Positions 32,793 to 40,048 of a stretch of 64,000 nt of DNA are shown in pieces. Both the position numbers and the translations under genes were made by a program. The stretch comes from DASWJS01 sp036397035. GTDB lineage: Bacteria > Actinomycetota > AC-67. Location of the stretch: NCBI GenBank assembly GCA_036397035.1, contig DASWJS010000010.1:1-64000 (forward strand). The letters run 5' to 3'. The notes beneath the pieces are model-generated. The model did no database searches. It was not told the origin of the DNA and saw only the letters and a list, made by a program, of their open reading frames with translations. Position 1 is the stretch's first letter, and every line of letters begins with the position of its first letter.

Positions 32793-33494
32793 ATGAGCGC
32801 GGACGTCCTTCCCATGATCACGCAACCCATGTATGCCCTGCCCGAGGCGGCGAGACTTGCGCGCATCCCCTCGTCGACCCTGAAACGATGGATTCACGGC
32901 CACTCGCGTAGGAGCACTCATGGGGAGCCCGTTTTCGACGAGCCCGTTCTTCGTACCGAACCAACCGGCGTTGATGAGTTGACTTGGGGCGAGTTTGTAG
33001 AGGCGATCTATCTTCGTGCTTACCGAGGCAAGAAGATCCCTCTCCCTAAGCTCCGGCGTCTCGTCGCCGACCTTCGGGATGAACTCGGGACCCCTTACCC
33101 TCTGGCCACCCAGAAGTTGTTCGTCTCAGGCCGCGACGTCTTCCGCCGCGTGTCGGGTGATCTCGAAGCATCTCCCGAGAAGCAGCTCGCCATGGAGAAG
33201 GCGATCGTGCACTACCTCGAGAGTCTCAAGCTGGAGTTCACGGCGGACGGCTATGTCATTCAATGGAGGCCGGCTGAGGGAGACGGTCTGGTACTTCTGC
33301 AGCCGGACCTCAGTTTCGGCGCCCCGGTCGTTGATGTCGGGATCCGCACCGAAGTTCTCTTCGAGTCGTTCGCCGCCGGCGACACGATCGCAGCGATCGT
33401 CGAGGGCTTCAAGGTGCCAGTGGAACAAGTTGAAGCGGCAATCCGGTACGAGACGAAGCTCGGCGCGAAGCTTCCCGCCGAATCCGCCGCGTGA
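32793..33494 (+). CDS. HTH plus DUF433 protein, antitoxin-like
   Basis: About 233 residues from ATG 32793 (a second ATG is at 32814; no ribosome site supports either). The N-terminus YALPEAARLARIPSSTLKRW is a MerR-like helix-turn-helix. The C-terminus from DLSFGAPVVDVGIRTEVLFE to VEAAIRYE is a DUF433 (VapB45-like) domain. The gene is followed seven bases later by a PIN-like gene, the usual order of DUF433 antitoxin and DUF5615/VapC45-type toxin. The HTH presumably autoregulates the pair. Confidence 0.75.
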   Translation: MSADVLPMITQPMYALPEAARLARIPSSTLKRWIHGHSRRSTHGEPVFDEPVLRTEPTGVDELTWGEFVEAIYLRAYRGKKIPLPKLRRLVADLRDELGTPYPLATQKLFVSGRDVFRRVSGDLEASPEKQLAMEKAIVHYLESLKLEFTADGYVIQWRPAEGDGLVLLQPDLSFGAPVVDVGIRTEVLFESFAAGDTIAAIVEGFKVPVEQVEAAIRYETKLGAKLPAESAA

Positions 33495-33501
33495 CCTCTG
33501 A

Positions 33502-33934
33502 ATGGCCGAGGATACGGACCAGGCTCCGATCTTCCTCATCGACCGCAACATCCCAGAGGCCGTTGCGCGGGCGATGGCCCTCGTGCGACCGCTCGACGCC
33601 CGGGTTCATGACGATCACTTCCCCCGTGACATCAAAGACCCCCTCCTGCTCGCGGGTCTCGGAGAGCGGAACTGGTGCTTCGTCACCCGCGACAAGAACC
33701 TTCGAAAGCGACCGAATGAGGCTCGGGCTCTTGTAGAAGGTGCCATTACCCGCGTTCCTGTTGACTGGCGCTGGCAACATGCGGATCTGGGAAATCATGC
33801 AGCTCTTGGTCCGTCGATGGGACGACATGGTTGTGTATGCGCTCGCGAACGCCGGTCCATATGTGGTCGGCGTGAAGGCGGTTGGGCGGATCGAGGAACT
33901 AGCTCTTCGTGGTGTCGGCGACCGCCCGCGCTAA
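33502..33934 (+). pseudogene. PIN-like (DUF5615/VapC45-type) toxin, frameshifted
   Basis: The first frame starts MAEDTDQAPIFLIDRNIPEAV and continues through DHFPRDIKDPLLLAG and NWCFVTRDKNLR, the acidic PIN-like motifs. It departs from family-like sequence near 33740-33760. The continuation is in the +1 frame from about 33741: FLLTGAGNMRIWEIMQLL through KAVGRIEELALRG, ending at TAA 33934. Together they give about 143 residues, a full-length toxin. A 1-2 nt indel, a sequencing error or programmed slippage would explain it; there is no obvious slippery run. The ribonuclease role is inferred from the fold. Confidence 0.7.
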
Positions 33935-33944
33935 ACGGAAGGCG

Positions 33945-35292
33945 TCAGCCGAGCAGCTCGTCGAGCGCGGCCGCCGCACGCGCGCCGGGGGCGGAATCCT
34001 CGGCGCGATACCGTTGTCTTGAGGTCGGCGTGACCGGCGAGGCGCTGAACGTCTTCGGCGCGCATACCGACCTCGTTGATCAGCACACTGACGAACGTGT
34101 GGCGTAGGTCGTGTAGCCGGATCGCGTCGATGCGCGCGCGGTCAAGGCCTTCGATCTCGATCTGGCCAAGGTGCTTCTTGAACCGCTTGTAGAGCGCGTT
34201 GGGTTGTTGCGGACGTCCTGGCGCGCCCCAACCGACGAGGCGGTCGTTGCGCGGGTCACGATGCCGTCCTCGCGACGGGAAGAGCAGATCGTGCTCCTCC
34301 CAGCGATCGCCGGCCTCAAGGCGCATCTCGAGAGCGCGCCTCTTCTGTTCGCGCAGCACCTTCACCGCCCACGCCGGCAGCATGACGTCGCGGCGCGACG
34401 TCTCGCTCTTGGGGCATGACTTGATGCGCGCACCGCCCTTCGCGTCGATGACGACCTGACGCACTCGGACGAGGGGGCTCCGTCCGTCGAGGACGAGATC
34501 GCCGTTGCGCGGATCCTCGTCGCTGCCCCGTAGGCGAACGCCGAGGATCTCACCGCGCCGCATCCCAAGCAGCGCAAGCGTCAGTTCGCCTTCCATGTTG
34601 GAACCGTCGAACGCGACGCGCATCGCGCGCTGGCCGACCAAGCCGATCGACCGTTGTGACGGCCGTCCTTTCGGTCCGACCTTCGGCTTCAGCTCACGCG
34701 GGAACTTCCGGAATGGATCCTTCTCAAGCGGTCCAACAGACATCGCGTACCGAAGGCCGCACATCAACGTGCTGAACGCGTGTTGCAGCGTGCGCGCCGA
34801 GACGTGGCCGGTCGGGCCATCGGTCGACGACAGCTCCGTGAACCACCGCACGAGGTACGTCGGTCCCTGCGGTGTATCGAGCTTGCTCAGCAACACGCGC
34901 GCGAGCGACGACGGCTTGATGTAGCGACGGTACTTCTTCTCAAGCGCGTCAACCGTCGTCGGTGAGAGGTCGCCGCGATCGGCGAGTGCGCGCTTGTGGG
35001 GCAGGAACTCCTTCTCGAACCACGATCCGATCGTGTGCTTGGCGGGATCGGGTGGCGCGTCGGCGATCTTGCGCCGCAGCTCGATCCCGAACTCGAGTGC
35101 CTGGCGTCCGGTGCCGCGGAAGTTTCGGTGCGCGCGGATTGGTTTGTCATTCGCGCCGAACCCGGCCCAGGCCATGACGGTCCATCTGTTGCGCTCACCT
35201 GATGGATGAGGGTTGACGCTGACTCCCGGCGCCGAGCGGGCCTGCCGCCGTTCGGATCGCCCGGGCGCAACGGTGGGGGGCTGCTCAGGCAT
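33945..35292 (-). pseudogene. Tyrosine recombinase (integrase), frameshifted at the catalytic Tyr
   Basis: From ATG 35292 the protein has an N-terminal SAM-like/Arm region and a catalytic domain with the first Arg in LLGMRRGEILGVR, HDLRHTFVSVLI (His-x-x-Arg) and LAGHADLKTT. At 34011 one base shifts the frame: the actual frame runs on as VSRRGFR and ends at 33931, while the +1 frame reads YRAEDSAPG through ALDELLG and stops at 33945, just where a normal integrase ends and where it no longer overlaps the convergent toxin. So the nucleophile tyrosine is out of frame and the enzyme should be dead as assembled. An in-frame reading gives 453 residues. Confidence 0.85.
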
Positions 35293-35463
35293 CCTCGGTC
35301 TCCAAGATCTGCGTTGACAAGGGGACCCTGTGTGGACGACACGAAGAGAACCCTGATTCATCATGGACGCTGTCCCCGCGGTCCGGTATCCTGACCGTGT
35401 ACCCACCCTGCTGCTTCGGCGGCAGGGCGCGAGACCGCCTCTGGGCGGTCTCTGCCTTTCTGG
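35293..35463. other. Intergenic region inside the element
   Basis: 171 bases between the integrase start and the NYN gene stop, both on the minus strand; the integrase promoter should be here. Apart from the hairpin at 35431-35452 I see no coding sequence. Confidence 0.4.
35431..35452. terminator. Hairpin downstream of the NYN gene
   Basis: Perfect 9-bp stem GAGACCGCC / GGCGGTCTC with a TCTG loop, 12 bases beyond the stop of the minus-strand NYN gene. T-rich sequence follows only on the plus strand, so polarity is uncertain. Confidence 0.5.
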
Positions 35464-36081
35464 CTACCAACCCTTCGGCTTGCGGATCGTTCCGTGCTGA
35501 TCGCGAAGCGTTCCCGGGAACTGGCTCGCGGCGAGGATTCCGGATCGGATCCGCTTGTAGAAGTCCGCCGGGAGAGCCGACCTGGGAAGATTCCCAGGGA
35601 TCACGACTCCAACCGTCTGGCCAAGCTCGGATCGGACCGCCTCGATCGGTCCCTTCAGGTCCGAGTCGTTGGAGATCACGACGGCAACGTCGTAGTCCCT
35701 CTTGAACCCGTCGACGAGCAGATGAGTCGCAAGGTTGACGTCGGAGCCCTTCTCTTCGGTCCGGAGCACTTCCACGGTGCGAGGTTCTCCTGGCTTGGGA
35801 TGGGCAAGCGGCAACCGCTTTGGCTTGGTCAAGAACGACCCGTAGTGGATCGACAGGTTCGGGACGGTCGCGAGCGCACGTAGATAGGTCTGCTGCCGCT
35901 GCGGCTGTTGCGGGTCATCGGGCCGGGCCTCGACCCGCGCGGTGAAGTATCTGATGCGCCTCACCTCATGCTGCGGAAGCAGCAGGGAGCACATCTTGCC
36001 AAGATCCAACCACTTGAAGCGCGTCCCCTTAAGGCAGCGATAGTAGAGGTTGAACGCATCGATGTAGAGGTTCGTGCGCAC
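35464..36081 (-). CDS. NYN-domain (PIN-like) nuclease
   Basis: 205 residues from GTG 36081. NYN motifs are complete: NLYIDAFNLYY at the N-terminus (first catalytic Asp8), EEKGSDVNLATHLL in the middle and VVISNDSDLKGPIE near residue 135, giving the acidic metal cluster of RNases of the LabA/DUF88 type. Likely cytoplasmic RNA cleavage, possibly defensive since it is cargo of a tRNA-integrated element. An extended -10 lies eight bases upstream of the GTG, indicating a leaderless mRNA. Confidence 0.82.
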   Translation of the reverse strand: MRTNLYIDAFNLYYRCLKGTRFKWLDLGKMCSLLLPQHEVRRIRYFTARVEARPDDPQQPQRQQTYLRALATVPNLSIHYGSFLTKPKRLPLAHPKPGEPRTVEVLRTEEKGSDVNLATHLLVDGFKRDYDVAVVISNDSDLKGPIEAVRSELGQTVGVVIPGNLPRSALPADFYKRIRSGILAASQFPGTLRDQHGTIRKPKGW

Positions 36082-36089
36082 GGATCACG

Positions 36090-36098
36090 AAGATAGCA
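36090..36098 (-). promoter_or_regulatory. Extended -10 promoter of the NYN gene
   Basis: Minus-strand TGCTATCTT is an extended -10 (TGnTATnnT). Its end is eight bases before GTG 36081, so transcription would start at or next to the start codon. The same 11-mer GATGCTATCTT recurs upstream of the Doc antitoxin at 37850-37860. Confidence 0.55.
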
Positions 36099-36127
36099 TC
36101 GGGCTGGGACAGAGCCTTCCGGTTGAC

Positions 36128-36439
36128 CTAGCCGAGATCGTCCGCTCGCCGGACAAGATCCTCGATCGAGCGATCAGAGAGCATCGAGTACAGCTCGGAA
36201 CCTTCCGAGGGGGCTCCGTCGATCTCGGCGAGGTCGAACAGACCCCGGAAAACCCAGGTCACTCCCTCTCCTGCATGGTTCTGGTACGACTCCTGCGCCC
36301 CCTTGCCGAGTCTCTCGGCTTGAGCCAGTGCCGCCCCTTGGTCTGGCGCACGAACCAACCGGAACTGCAGCTCCGCCTCCTCCTGCGACGCGCCGTCGAC
36401 GAGACACTCCAGGACGAGGACTGCCGTGAACCACTTCAA
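36128..36439 (-). CDS. DUF4288 family protein
   Basis: 103 residues, TTG start overlapping the stop of the upstream gene (TTGA). The pattern MKWFTAVLVLECLVDG, then AELQFRLVRAPD, LGKGAQESYQN and VTWVFRGLFDLAEI fits DUF4288, a small beta-rich family. Function unknown. Coupled to the 124-residue partner below, and 46 bases upstream of the NYN gene on the same strand. Confidence 0.7.
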   Translation of the reverse strand: MKWFTAVLVLECLVDGASQEEAELQFRLVRAPDQGAALAQAERLGKGAQESYQNHAGEGVTWVFRGLFDLAEIDGAPSEGSELYSMLSDRSIEDLVRRADDLG

Positions 36440-36810
36440 CGACTCTTCTCCGAGTCCTCGTCAGGCCAACCCTTCGACACGCGCTCCAGCAAGGCCAAGC
36501 CGTTTCCGCGCAGGAGGCGACTGGCAAACCGGCGGCTGGACGCTCGATCACACAGGACCTCCAGGACAGCCACCACAAGTACATTCTGTTCTTCCAAGTG
36601 TGCCGAATCAGCCATCTCGTTGAAGAGGTCGAACACAGCTCCGACGTCTTCACGCGCGAGACGAGGATCTTTATCCACGATCAGAAGAGCCAGGTCCCCG
36701 AAGACCTCGTAGACCAAGTCATTCTCCGCATCCGACCGGATGGCGGCATAGCTTGGAGCACGACGGAACAACTCGTGGATGAGGTCGATCGGGCCTCGAG
36801 ACGAAGACAT
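36436..36810 (-). CDS. Small helical protein, DUF7674-like
   Basis: 124 residues from ATG 36810. Mostly alpha-helical and acidic, with LVYEVFGDLALLIVD, VGAVFDLFNEMADS and EEQNVLVVAVLEVLCDR, a pattern I associate with a small uncharacterised family often next to immunity or accessory genes (DUF7674-like, from memory). Translationally coupled to the DUF4288 gene. No ribosome site; TTATCG lies about 10 bases upstream, so it may be leaderless. Function unknown. Confidence 0.55.
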   Translation of the reverse strand: MSSSRGPIDLIHELFRRAPSYAAIRSDAENDLVYEVFGDLALLIVDKDPRLAREDVGAVFDLFNEMADSAHLEEQNVLVVAVLEVLCDRASSRRFASRLLRGNGLALLERVSKGWPDEDSEKSR

Positions 36811-36875
36811 GACCCTGACGATAACGACGGTATGGGCCCCGGAATCGCAGGCGCGAACCTCGCGGGGGTGACGAC

Positions 36876-36893
36876 TTCAAATCCCCCCTTCCC
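36876..36893 (+). repeat. attR-like repeat
   Basis: Right copy of TTCAAATCCCCCCTTCCC, identical over 18 bases to the tRNA-Pro 3' segment; preceded by GGGGG as in the T-stem but with six extra bases between. Beyond it the sequence diverges (TACTTG instead of GACCA). Confidence 0.85.
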
Positions 36894-37027
36894 TACTTGT
36901 TCAAGCCGTTGACGTGCTGTGAGAGTTCGGCACCTCTGTCTCATATGGGCGACAGTGGCTCCGGCTTCTATGTCTTACTCGCTCCATCCGGTTGACTTCG
37001 GCCCAGCCGAGTCAAGGGGGGGAGCCG

Positions 37028-37180
37028 ATGCTGCAGGAGCTTTCGAAGGTTGAGCAGTCGCTATCAAGCCGTCCCCCAAGCTCCTCGACGGGCGGTCTCG
37101 ATCACCGAGGTCGCGATCCGCATGGCGTCGATCGACGGACGCTTCGCCGGTGGCTCGTTGGGACCGACGTCCAAAGCCAG
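37028..37180 (+). pseudogene. IS481-like transposase N-terminal fragment, frameshifted
   Basis: A frame starting MLQELSKVEQ after a GGGGGGAG ribosome site switches at about 37058 to another frame reading RYQAV, then SITEVAIR, and back to the first frame for VDRRTLRRWLVG. Joined, these give the helix-turn-helix head of IS481-type transposases (VEQRYQAV...VTEVARRYGV...RRWL pattern). No catalytic domain or terminal repeats remain. It lies in the otherwise empty stretch 36894-37184 between the element end and the Doc toxin. Confidence 0.6.
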
Positions 37181-37184
37181 TTGT

Positions 37185-37601
37185 TCACCCGTCATCGGGC
37201 ACCCGAAGACGCGTGCGGATCCACCGCTCGAGTTGATCGTCGTCGATCGACCCGGCGGCGACAGCCTTCATCGTCTCTACTGTCTCCGTCCCATCAGCAT
37301 CACCAGCCGGTAGTTCCCAGCGATAGCCGTTGCGCTCGGCGAACTCCACTGCGCAGATGTACGCAACTCGCTTGTTGCCGTCGGGCAGTGGATGGTTCTT
37401 GATCAGTCGCAGGCACGGCACGGCAACCTTCATCGAGAATTCGGGGTAGAACTCGACGCCGCCGAACTCTGCCGAAGGAGCGTTCAGGGCGGAGTCTGCG
37501 AGCGGCAGGTTGGCCCTCTTCTGCAGAACCTCTGCCGGAATGCCGAGAACTTCCTCCCCAATGAGGAGGAAGTCCGCGAGATCCAGGTAGCGGAAACCCA
37601 C
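37185..37601 (-). CDS. doc: Doc-type (Fic fold) toxin
   Basis: 138 residues from GTG 37601. The Fic/Doc core motif HPLPDGNKR is at residues 70-78 (canonical HPFxDGNKR). YLDLADFLLIGEEVLG at the N-terminus is typical of death-on-curing proteins. Doc kinases phosphorylate EF-Tu and arrest translation. The cognate antitoxin is immediately upstream, four bases apart, in the usual antitoxin-toxin order. Confidence 0.88.
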   Translation of the reverse strand: MGFRYLDLADFLLIGEEVLGIPAEVLQKRANLPLADSALNAPSAEFGGVEFYPEFSMKVAVPCLRLIKNHPLPDGNKRVAYICAVEFAERNGYRWELPAGDADGTETVETMKAVAAGSIDDDQLERWIRTRLRVPDDG

Positions 37602-37605
37602 CGAG

Positions 37606-37824
37606 TCAGGTTTCGGCGAGCTTCTCGAGGATCAGCTTGTTTCGTTCGATGGACGCCCGGAGCCGCGCCCTGAAGTCTTCGTCCTTGCGGCGGGCCTCGA
37701 TGTGGGCGGCGATGGCCGCGCGAACTTCTTCGGCGACGGCCACACCGTCGACTTCCGCCACAGCCTCCAACTCCTGAGCCTGCTCGGCCGGAAGCCGCAC
37801 GGTCAGCATCTTGTTCTTGTCCAC
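37606..37824 (-). CDS. Ribbon-helix-helix antitoxin of Doc
   Basis: 72 residues from GTG 37824, preceded by AAGGAGGT at good spacing. N-terminal KMLTVRLPAEQAQELEAVA is a ribbon-helix-helix DNA-binding strand and helix; the C-terminal tail RARLRASIERNKLILEKL is the likely Doc-binding helix. It should neutralise Doc and repress the operon through the palindrome over the promoter. Confidence 0.82.
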   Translation of the reverse strand: MDKNKMLTVRLPAEQAQELEAVAEVDGVAVAEEVRAAIAAHIEARRKDEDFRARLRASIERNKLILEKLAET

Positions 37825-37849
37825 GGGTCCACCTCCTTCGCGCCCACGC

Positions 37850-37865
37850 AAGATAGCATCTATAT
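37850..37865 (-). promoter_or_regulatory. Promoter and operator-like palindrome of the Doc operon
   Basis: Minus-strand extended -10 TGCTATCTT (37858-37850) overlaps a near-palindrome AGATAG-CAT-CTATAT (37851-37865). The start site would be near 37842, leaving a short leader with the ribosome site. The overlap fits autorepression by the RHH antitoxin. Confidence 0.5.
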
Positions 37866-37933
37866 TTCGCACTTGCACGCTAGCTGTATGCGCGGCAGCG
37901 TGACAGGGTAGTCAGGGCATCAGAGGTTCGGAC

Positions 37934-38130
37934 TGGTGCCACAACCTACTTGCGAATCCGAGGGCGACCGTCGAGGGCGGAACGGAGACCTTCGCGGTGA
38001 CCGCCAGGGTCGCGCGCGGCGAGGAGCGGGAGCGGATCTAGACCCTTCAGAAGGAGCGCTACCCAGGTTTCGCGGAGTACGAGCGCCGCACGCGCGCGAG
38101 ATACCCGTCGTCATCCTCGAGCGGCTGGAT
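37934..38130 (+). pseudogene. Remnant of a deazaflavin (F420)-dependent nitroreductase (Ddn-like)
   Basis: Reading from 37934: WCHNLLANPRATVEG, then TARVARGEERERI, an in-frame TAG at 38039 where the family has Trp, then LQKERYPGFAEYERRT, followed by a frameshift and EIPVVILERL. This is the C-terminal half of a Ddn-family protein (WYHNLLANP...ERYPGFAEYQRRT...IPVVVLEP). No N-terminal half exists upstream. The rest of the gap 37866-38188 shows nothing else. Confidence 0.75.
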
Positions 38131-38188
38131 GACGACGTGCGGGGCGTACGAGCACCGCACGGCGCGCGGGAAACACCGTCGCCTCGGT

Positions 38189-38602
38189 TCAGGCTTGAGG
38201 CTCGGTGATGTTCACCATCCACGAAATGCCGAACCTGTCGGTGCACATGCCGAACGTGTCTCCCCAGACCTGCTTCTCCAGCGGCATCTGCACGTCGCCG
38301 CCGGCCGAAAGCTTCTCCCAATAGCCGCCGAGGTCGTCGGCGTCCTCGCCGCTGAGGCTGACGGCGATGTTGTTGCCCGCTTGAATCTCCATCCCGGGCG
38401 GTGAGTCGGACGCCATCAGCGTGAATCCTCGGTCGGTATCGAGCCTGGCGTGCATGATCCTGCCGGCGACGGCCGGGTCCTGCTCCCCGTACTCGCCGAA
38501 GGTATTCACCGCCAGCTCGCCGCCGAAGACGGCTTGGTAGAACTCCATGGCCTCCTTCGCGTTGCCGGGGAACGTGATGTAGGGGTTGAGCAGCGATGCC
38601 AT
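38189..38602 (-). CDS. VOC-superfamily protein (PhnB/YjdN-like)
   Basis: 137 residues; ATG 38602 preceded by AAAGGAGT. LNPYITFPGNAKEAMEFYQAVFGGEL is the PhnB-type opening, GFTLMASDSPPGM the second strand set, and WGDTFGMCTDRFGISWMVNI the closing metal-site strand. These proteins resemble glyoxalase/bleomycin-resistance folds; PhnB-like members are mostly without a known substrate. Confidence 0.88.
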   Translation of the reverse strand: MASLLNPYITFPGNAKEAMEFYQAVFGGELAVNTFGEYGEQDPAVAGRIMHARLDTDRGFTLMASDSPPGMEIQAGNNIAVSLSGEDADDLGGYWEKLSAGGDVQMPLEKQVWGDTFGMCTDRFGISWMVNITEPQA

Positions 38603-38720
38603 CCGTTACTCCTTTCCGATCGACACCGTACGTCTGCGGGCGGGGTAGCTTACTCAGTGCTCACCGGGTACTGAGGCCTGATCGGGTGGGAGCCTTCTTG
38701 TCGCGATTCGGAGGTGGAGC

Positions 38721-39092
38721 GTGAGGACCTTGTGGATCGGCCTCGCCGGCTTTGCCGGAGCGGTGAGCCGCTACGCAGTGGAGGGTTGGGTGTCGAACCG
38801 AACTCGCGGCGACCTTCCTTGGGGAACGCTCGTGGTGAACGTGAGCGGCTGCTTCCTGCTTGGGTTCCTGTTCGCGCTGCTGACCGAACGCTTCCTGCCG
38901 CACCCGCACGTGCGGGCCGCGCTCACGATCGGCTTCTTGGGCGCCTACACGACGTTCTCGACGCTGGCGTTCGAGACGATGCGTCTGGCCGAAGATGGCG
39001 CGGGCCTGCTGGCGGCCGCCAACGTCGCGGCGAGCCTCGGGGCCGGCCTCGTCGCTGTGTACGCTGGGACATGGCTGGGGAGGGCGCTGTGA
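38721..39092 (+). CDS. crcB: CrcB/Fluc fluoride channel
   Basis: 123 residues, GTG start after CGGAGGTGGAGC. Four transmembrane helices with GAVSRYAVEGWV, GTLVVNVSGCFLLGF (conserved Asn) and GFLGAYTTFSTLAFE, the Fluc signature containing the Phe box and TTFST track. It exports fluoride as a dimer. A 6-bp inverted repeat (38653-38675) lies in the leader but does not match the fluoride riboswitch. Coupled to the next gene by GTGA. Confidence 0.93.
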   Translation: MRTLWIGLAGFAGAVSRYAVEGWVSNRTRGDLPWGTLVVNVSGCFLLGFLFALLTERFLPHPHVRAALTIGFLGAYTTFSTLAFETMRLAEDGAGLLAAANVAASLGAGLVAVYAGTWLGRAL

Positions 39093-39475
39093 AGCTCGAA
39101 GGAACGGGCAGGTTGCTCCGGATCTTCGTCGGAGAGTCGGACACCTGGCACGGCAAGCCCCTGTATCAGGCCATCGTCGAGCGGGTGCGCGAGCACGGCG
39201 TGGCGGGCGCTACCGTCATCCGCGGCATCGAGGGGTTCGGGGCGCACAGCAGGCTGCACACGGCTCGCATCTTGCGTCTGTCCGAAGACCTCCCCGTCTT
39301 GATCGAGATCGTCGACACCGAAGACAAGATCGCCTCGGTGCTGCCGATGCTGGACGAGATGGTCGGCGAAGGCCTCGTGACGCTGGAGACCGTCGAAGTC
39401 ATCGCATACCGCACCTCGGCATCCTCCGACCCTCCGCCGAACCATGACGCGCCCTCGGACGGGCGAGCTGAATGA
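39089..39475 (+). CDS. DUF190 protein paired with CrcB
   Basis: 128 residues, GTG overlapping the crcB stop. The N-terminus GTGRLLRIFVGESDTWHGKPLY and GVAGATVIRGIEGFGAHSRL are the DUF190 hallmarks, a PII-like ferredoxin fold; it ends with an acidic, disordered tail. DUF190 genes are commonly next to crcB, so a role in fluoride homeostasis is inferred. Confidence 0.88.
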   Translation: MKLEGTGRLLRIFVGESDTWHGKPLYQAIVERVREHGVAGATVIRGIEGFGAHSRLHTARILRLSEDLPVLIEIVDTEDKIASVLPMLDEMVGEGLVTLETVEVIAYRTSASSDPPPNHDAPSDGRAE

Positions 39476-39522
39476 TCCGGCAACGGCAGCCACGATGAGC
39501 ACGGAAACGGAGGTGCTTCGCA

Positions 39523-39984
39523 ATGGCTAAGGCGAACGCTGCGAAGAAGAAGCCGACCAAGAGCAGCCGCGGCGCGGACAGGGGGTTCACCGGCGAGGAA
39601 CGCCTTGCGATGAAGGAGCGCGCCCGCGAGCTGAAGGCGGAGCGCGCCGGCAGGGACGGGGAACGCGATCTGCTCGCCAAGATCGCCGCGATGCCGGCGC
39701 CGGATCGTTCCATGGCCGAGCGCCTGCACGAGATCATCACGAAGACCGCGCCGTCCCTGACGCCCAAGACCTGGTACGGGATGCCCGCGTACGCCAGGGA
39801 CGGCAAGGTGGTTTGCTTCTTCAAGAGCGCGGACAAGTTCAAGTCGAGGTACGCGACGTTCGGATTCGAGGAGGCGGCGAACCTCGACGAGGGAGCCATG
39901 TGGCCGACCTCCTTCGCGCTGAAAAAGCTGACCGCCGCCGACGAGAAGAAGATCCGCGCGCTGGTGAAGAAGGCGGTGAGGTGA
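39523..39984 (+). CDS. DUF1801 (YdhG-like) protein
   Basis: 153 residues with a GGAGGTG ribosome site. A lysine-rich head (KKKPTKSS) and helical linker are followed by the DUF1801 domain: APSLTPKTWYGMPAYARDGK, VCFFKSADKFKSRYATFGF and LTAADEKKIRALVKKAV. The family has an iron-chaperone-like fold; function uncertain. Confidence 0.85.
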   Translation: MAKANAAKKKPTKSSRGADRGFTGEERLAMKERARELKAERAGRDGERDLLAKIAAMPAPDRSMAERLHEIITKTAPSLTPKTWYGMPAYARDGKVVCFFKSADKFKSRYATFGFEEAANLDEGAMWPTSFALKKLTAADEKKIRALVKKAVR

Positions 39985-40048
39985 GGACGCGAGCAAACGC
40001 GACGTCGGCGGCAGCGCCGATCTCCGCCCGGCGACGGGGATGGGCGCG

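Larger units (their letters stand above)
32619..36893. mobile_element. Small integrative element in tRNA-Pro (about 4.26 kb)
   Basis: Bounded by an 18-bp direct repeat, TTCAAATCCCCCCTTCCC, one copy in the T-loop/acceptor end of tRNA-Pro and one at 36876-36893. Inside are a tyrosine integrase, a toxin-antitoxin-like pair, a NYN nuclease and a two-gene DUF operon. The contents are less GC-rich than the flanks. Both the integrase and the toxin carry frameshifts, so the element looks stranded unless these are assembly errors. No replication gene is present, so it is not self-transmissible on this evidence. Confidence 0.85.

Noticed and set aside
37185..37402. Plus-strand continuation of the IS481-like fragment to 37402
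   Set aside because: After RRWLVG the sequence is no longer transposase-like and runs antisense to the Doc toxin.
38603..38720. Fluoride riboswitch before crcB
   Set aside because: The conserved GGnGATGG and the pseudoknot partner are not present; only a 6-bp inverted repeat is seen.
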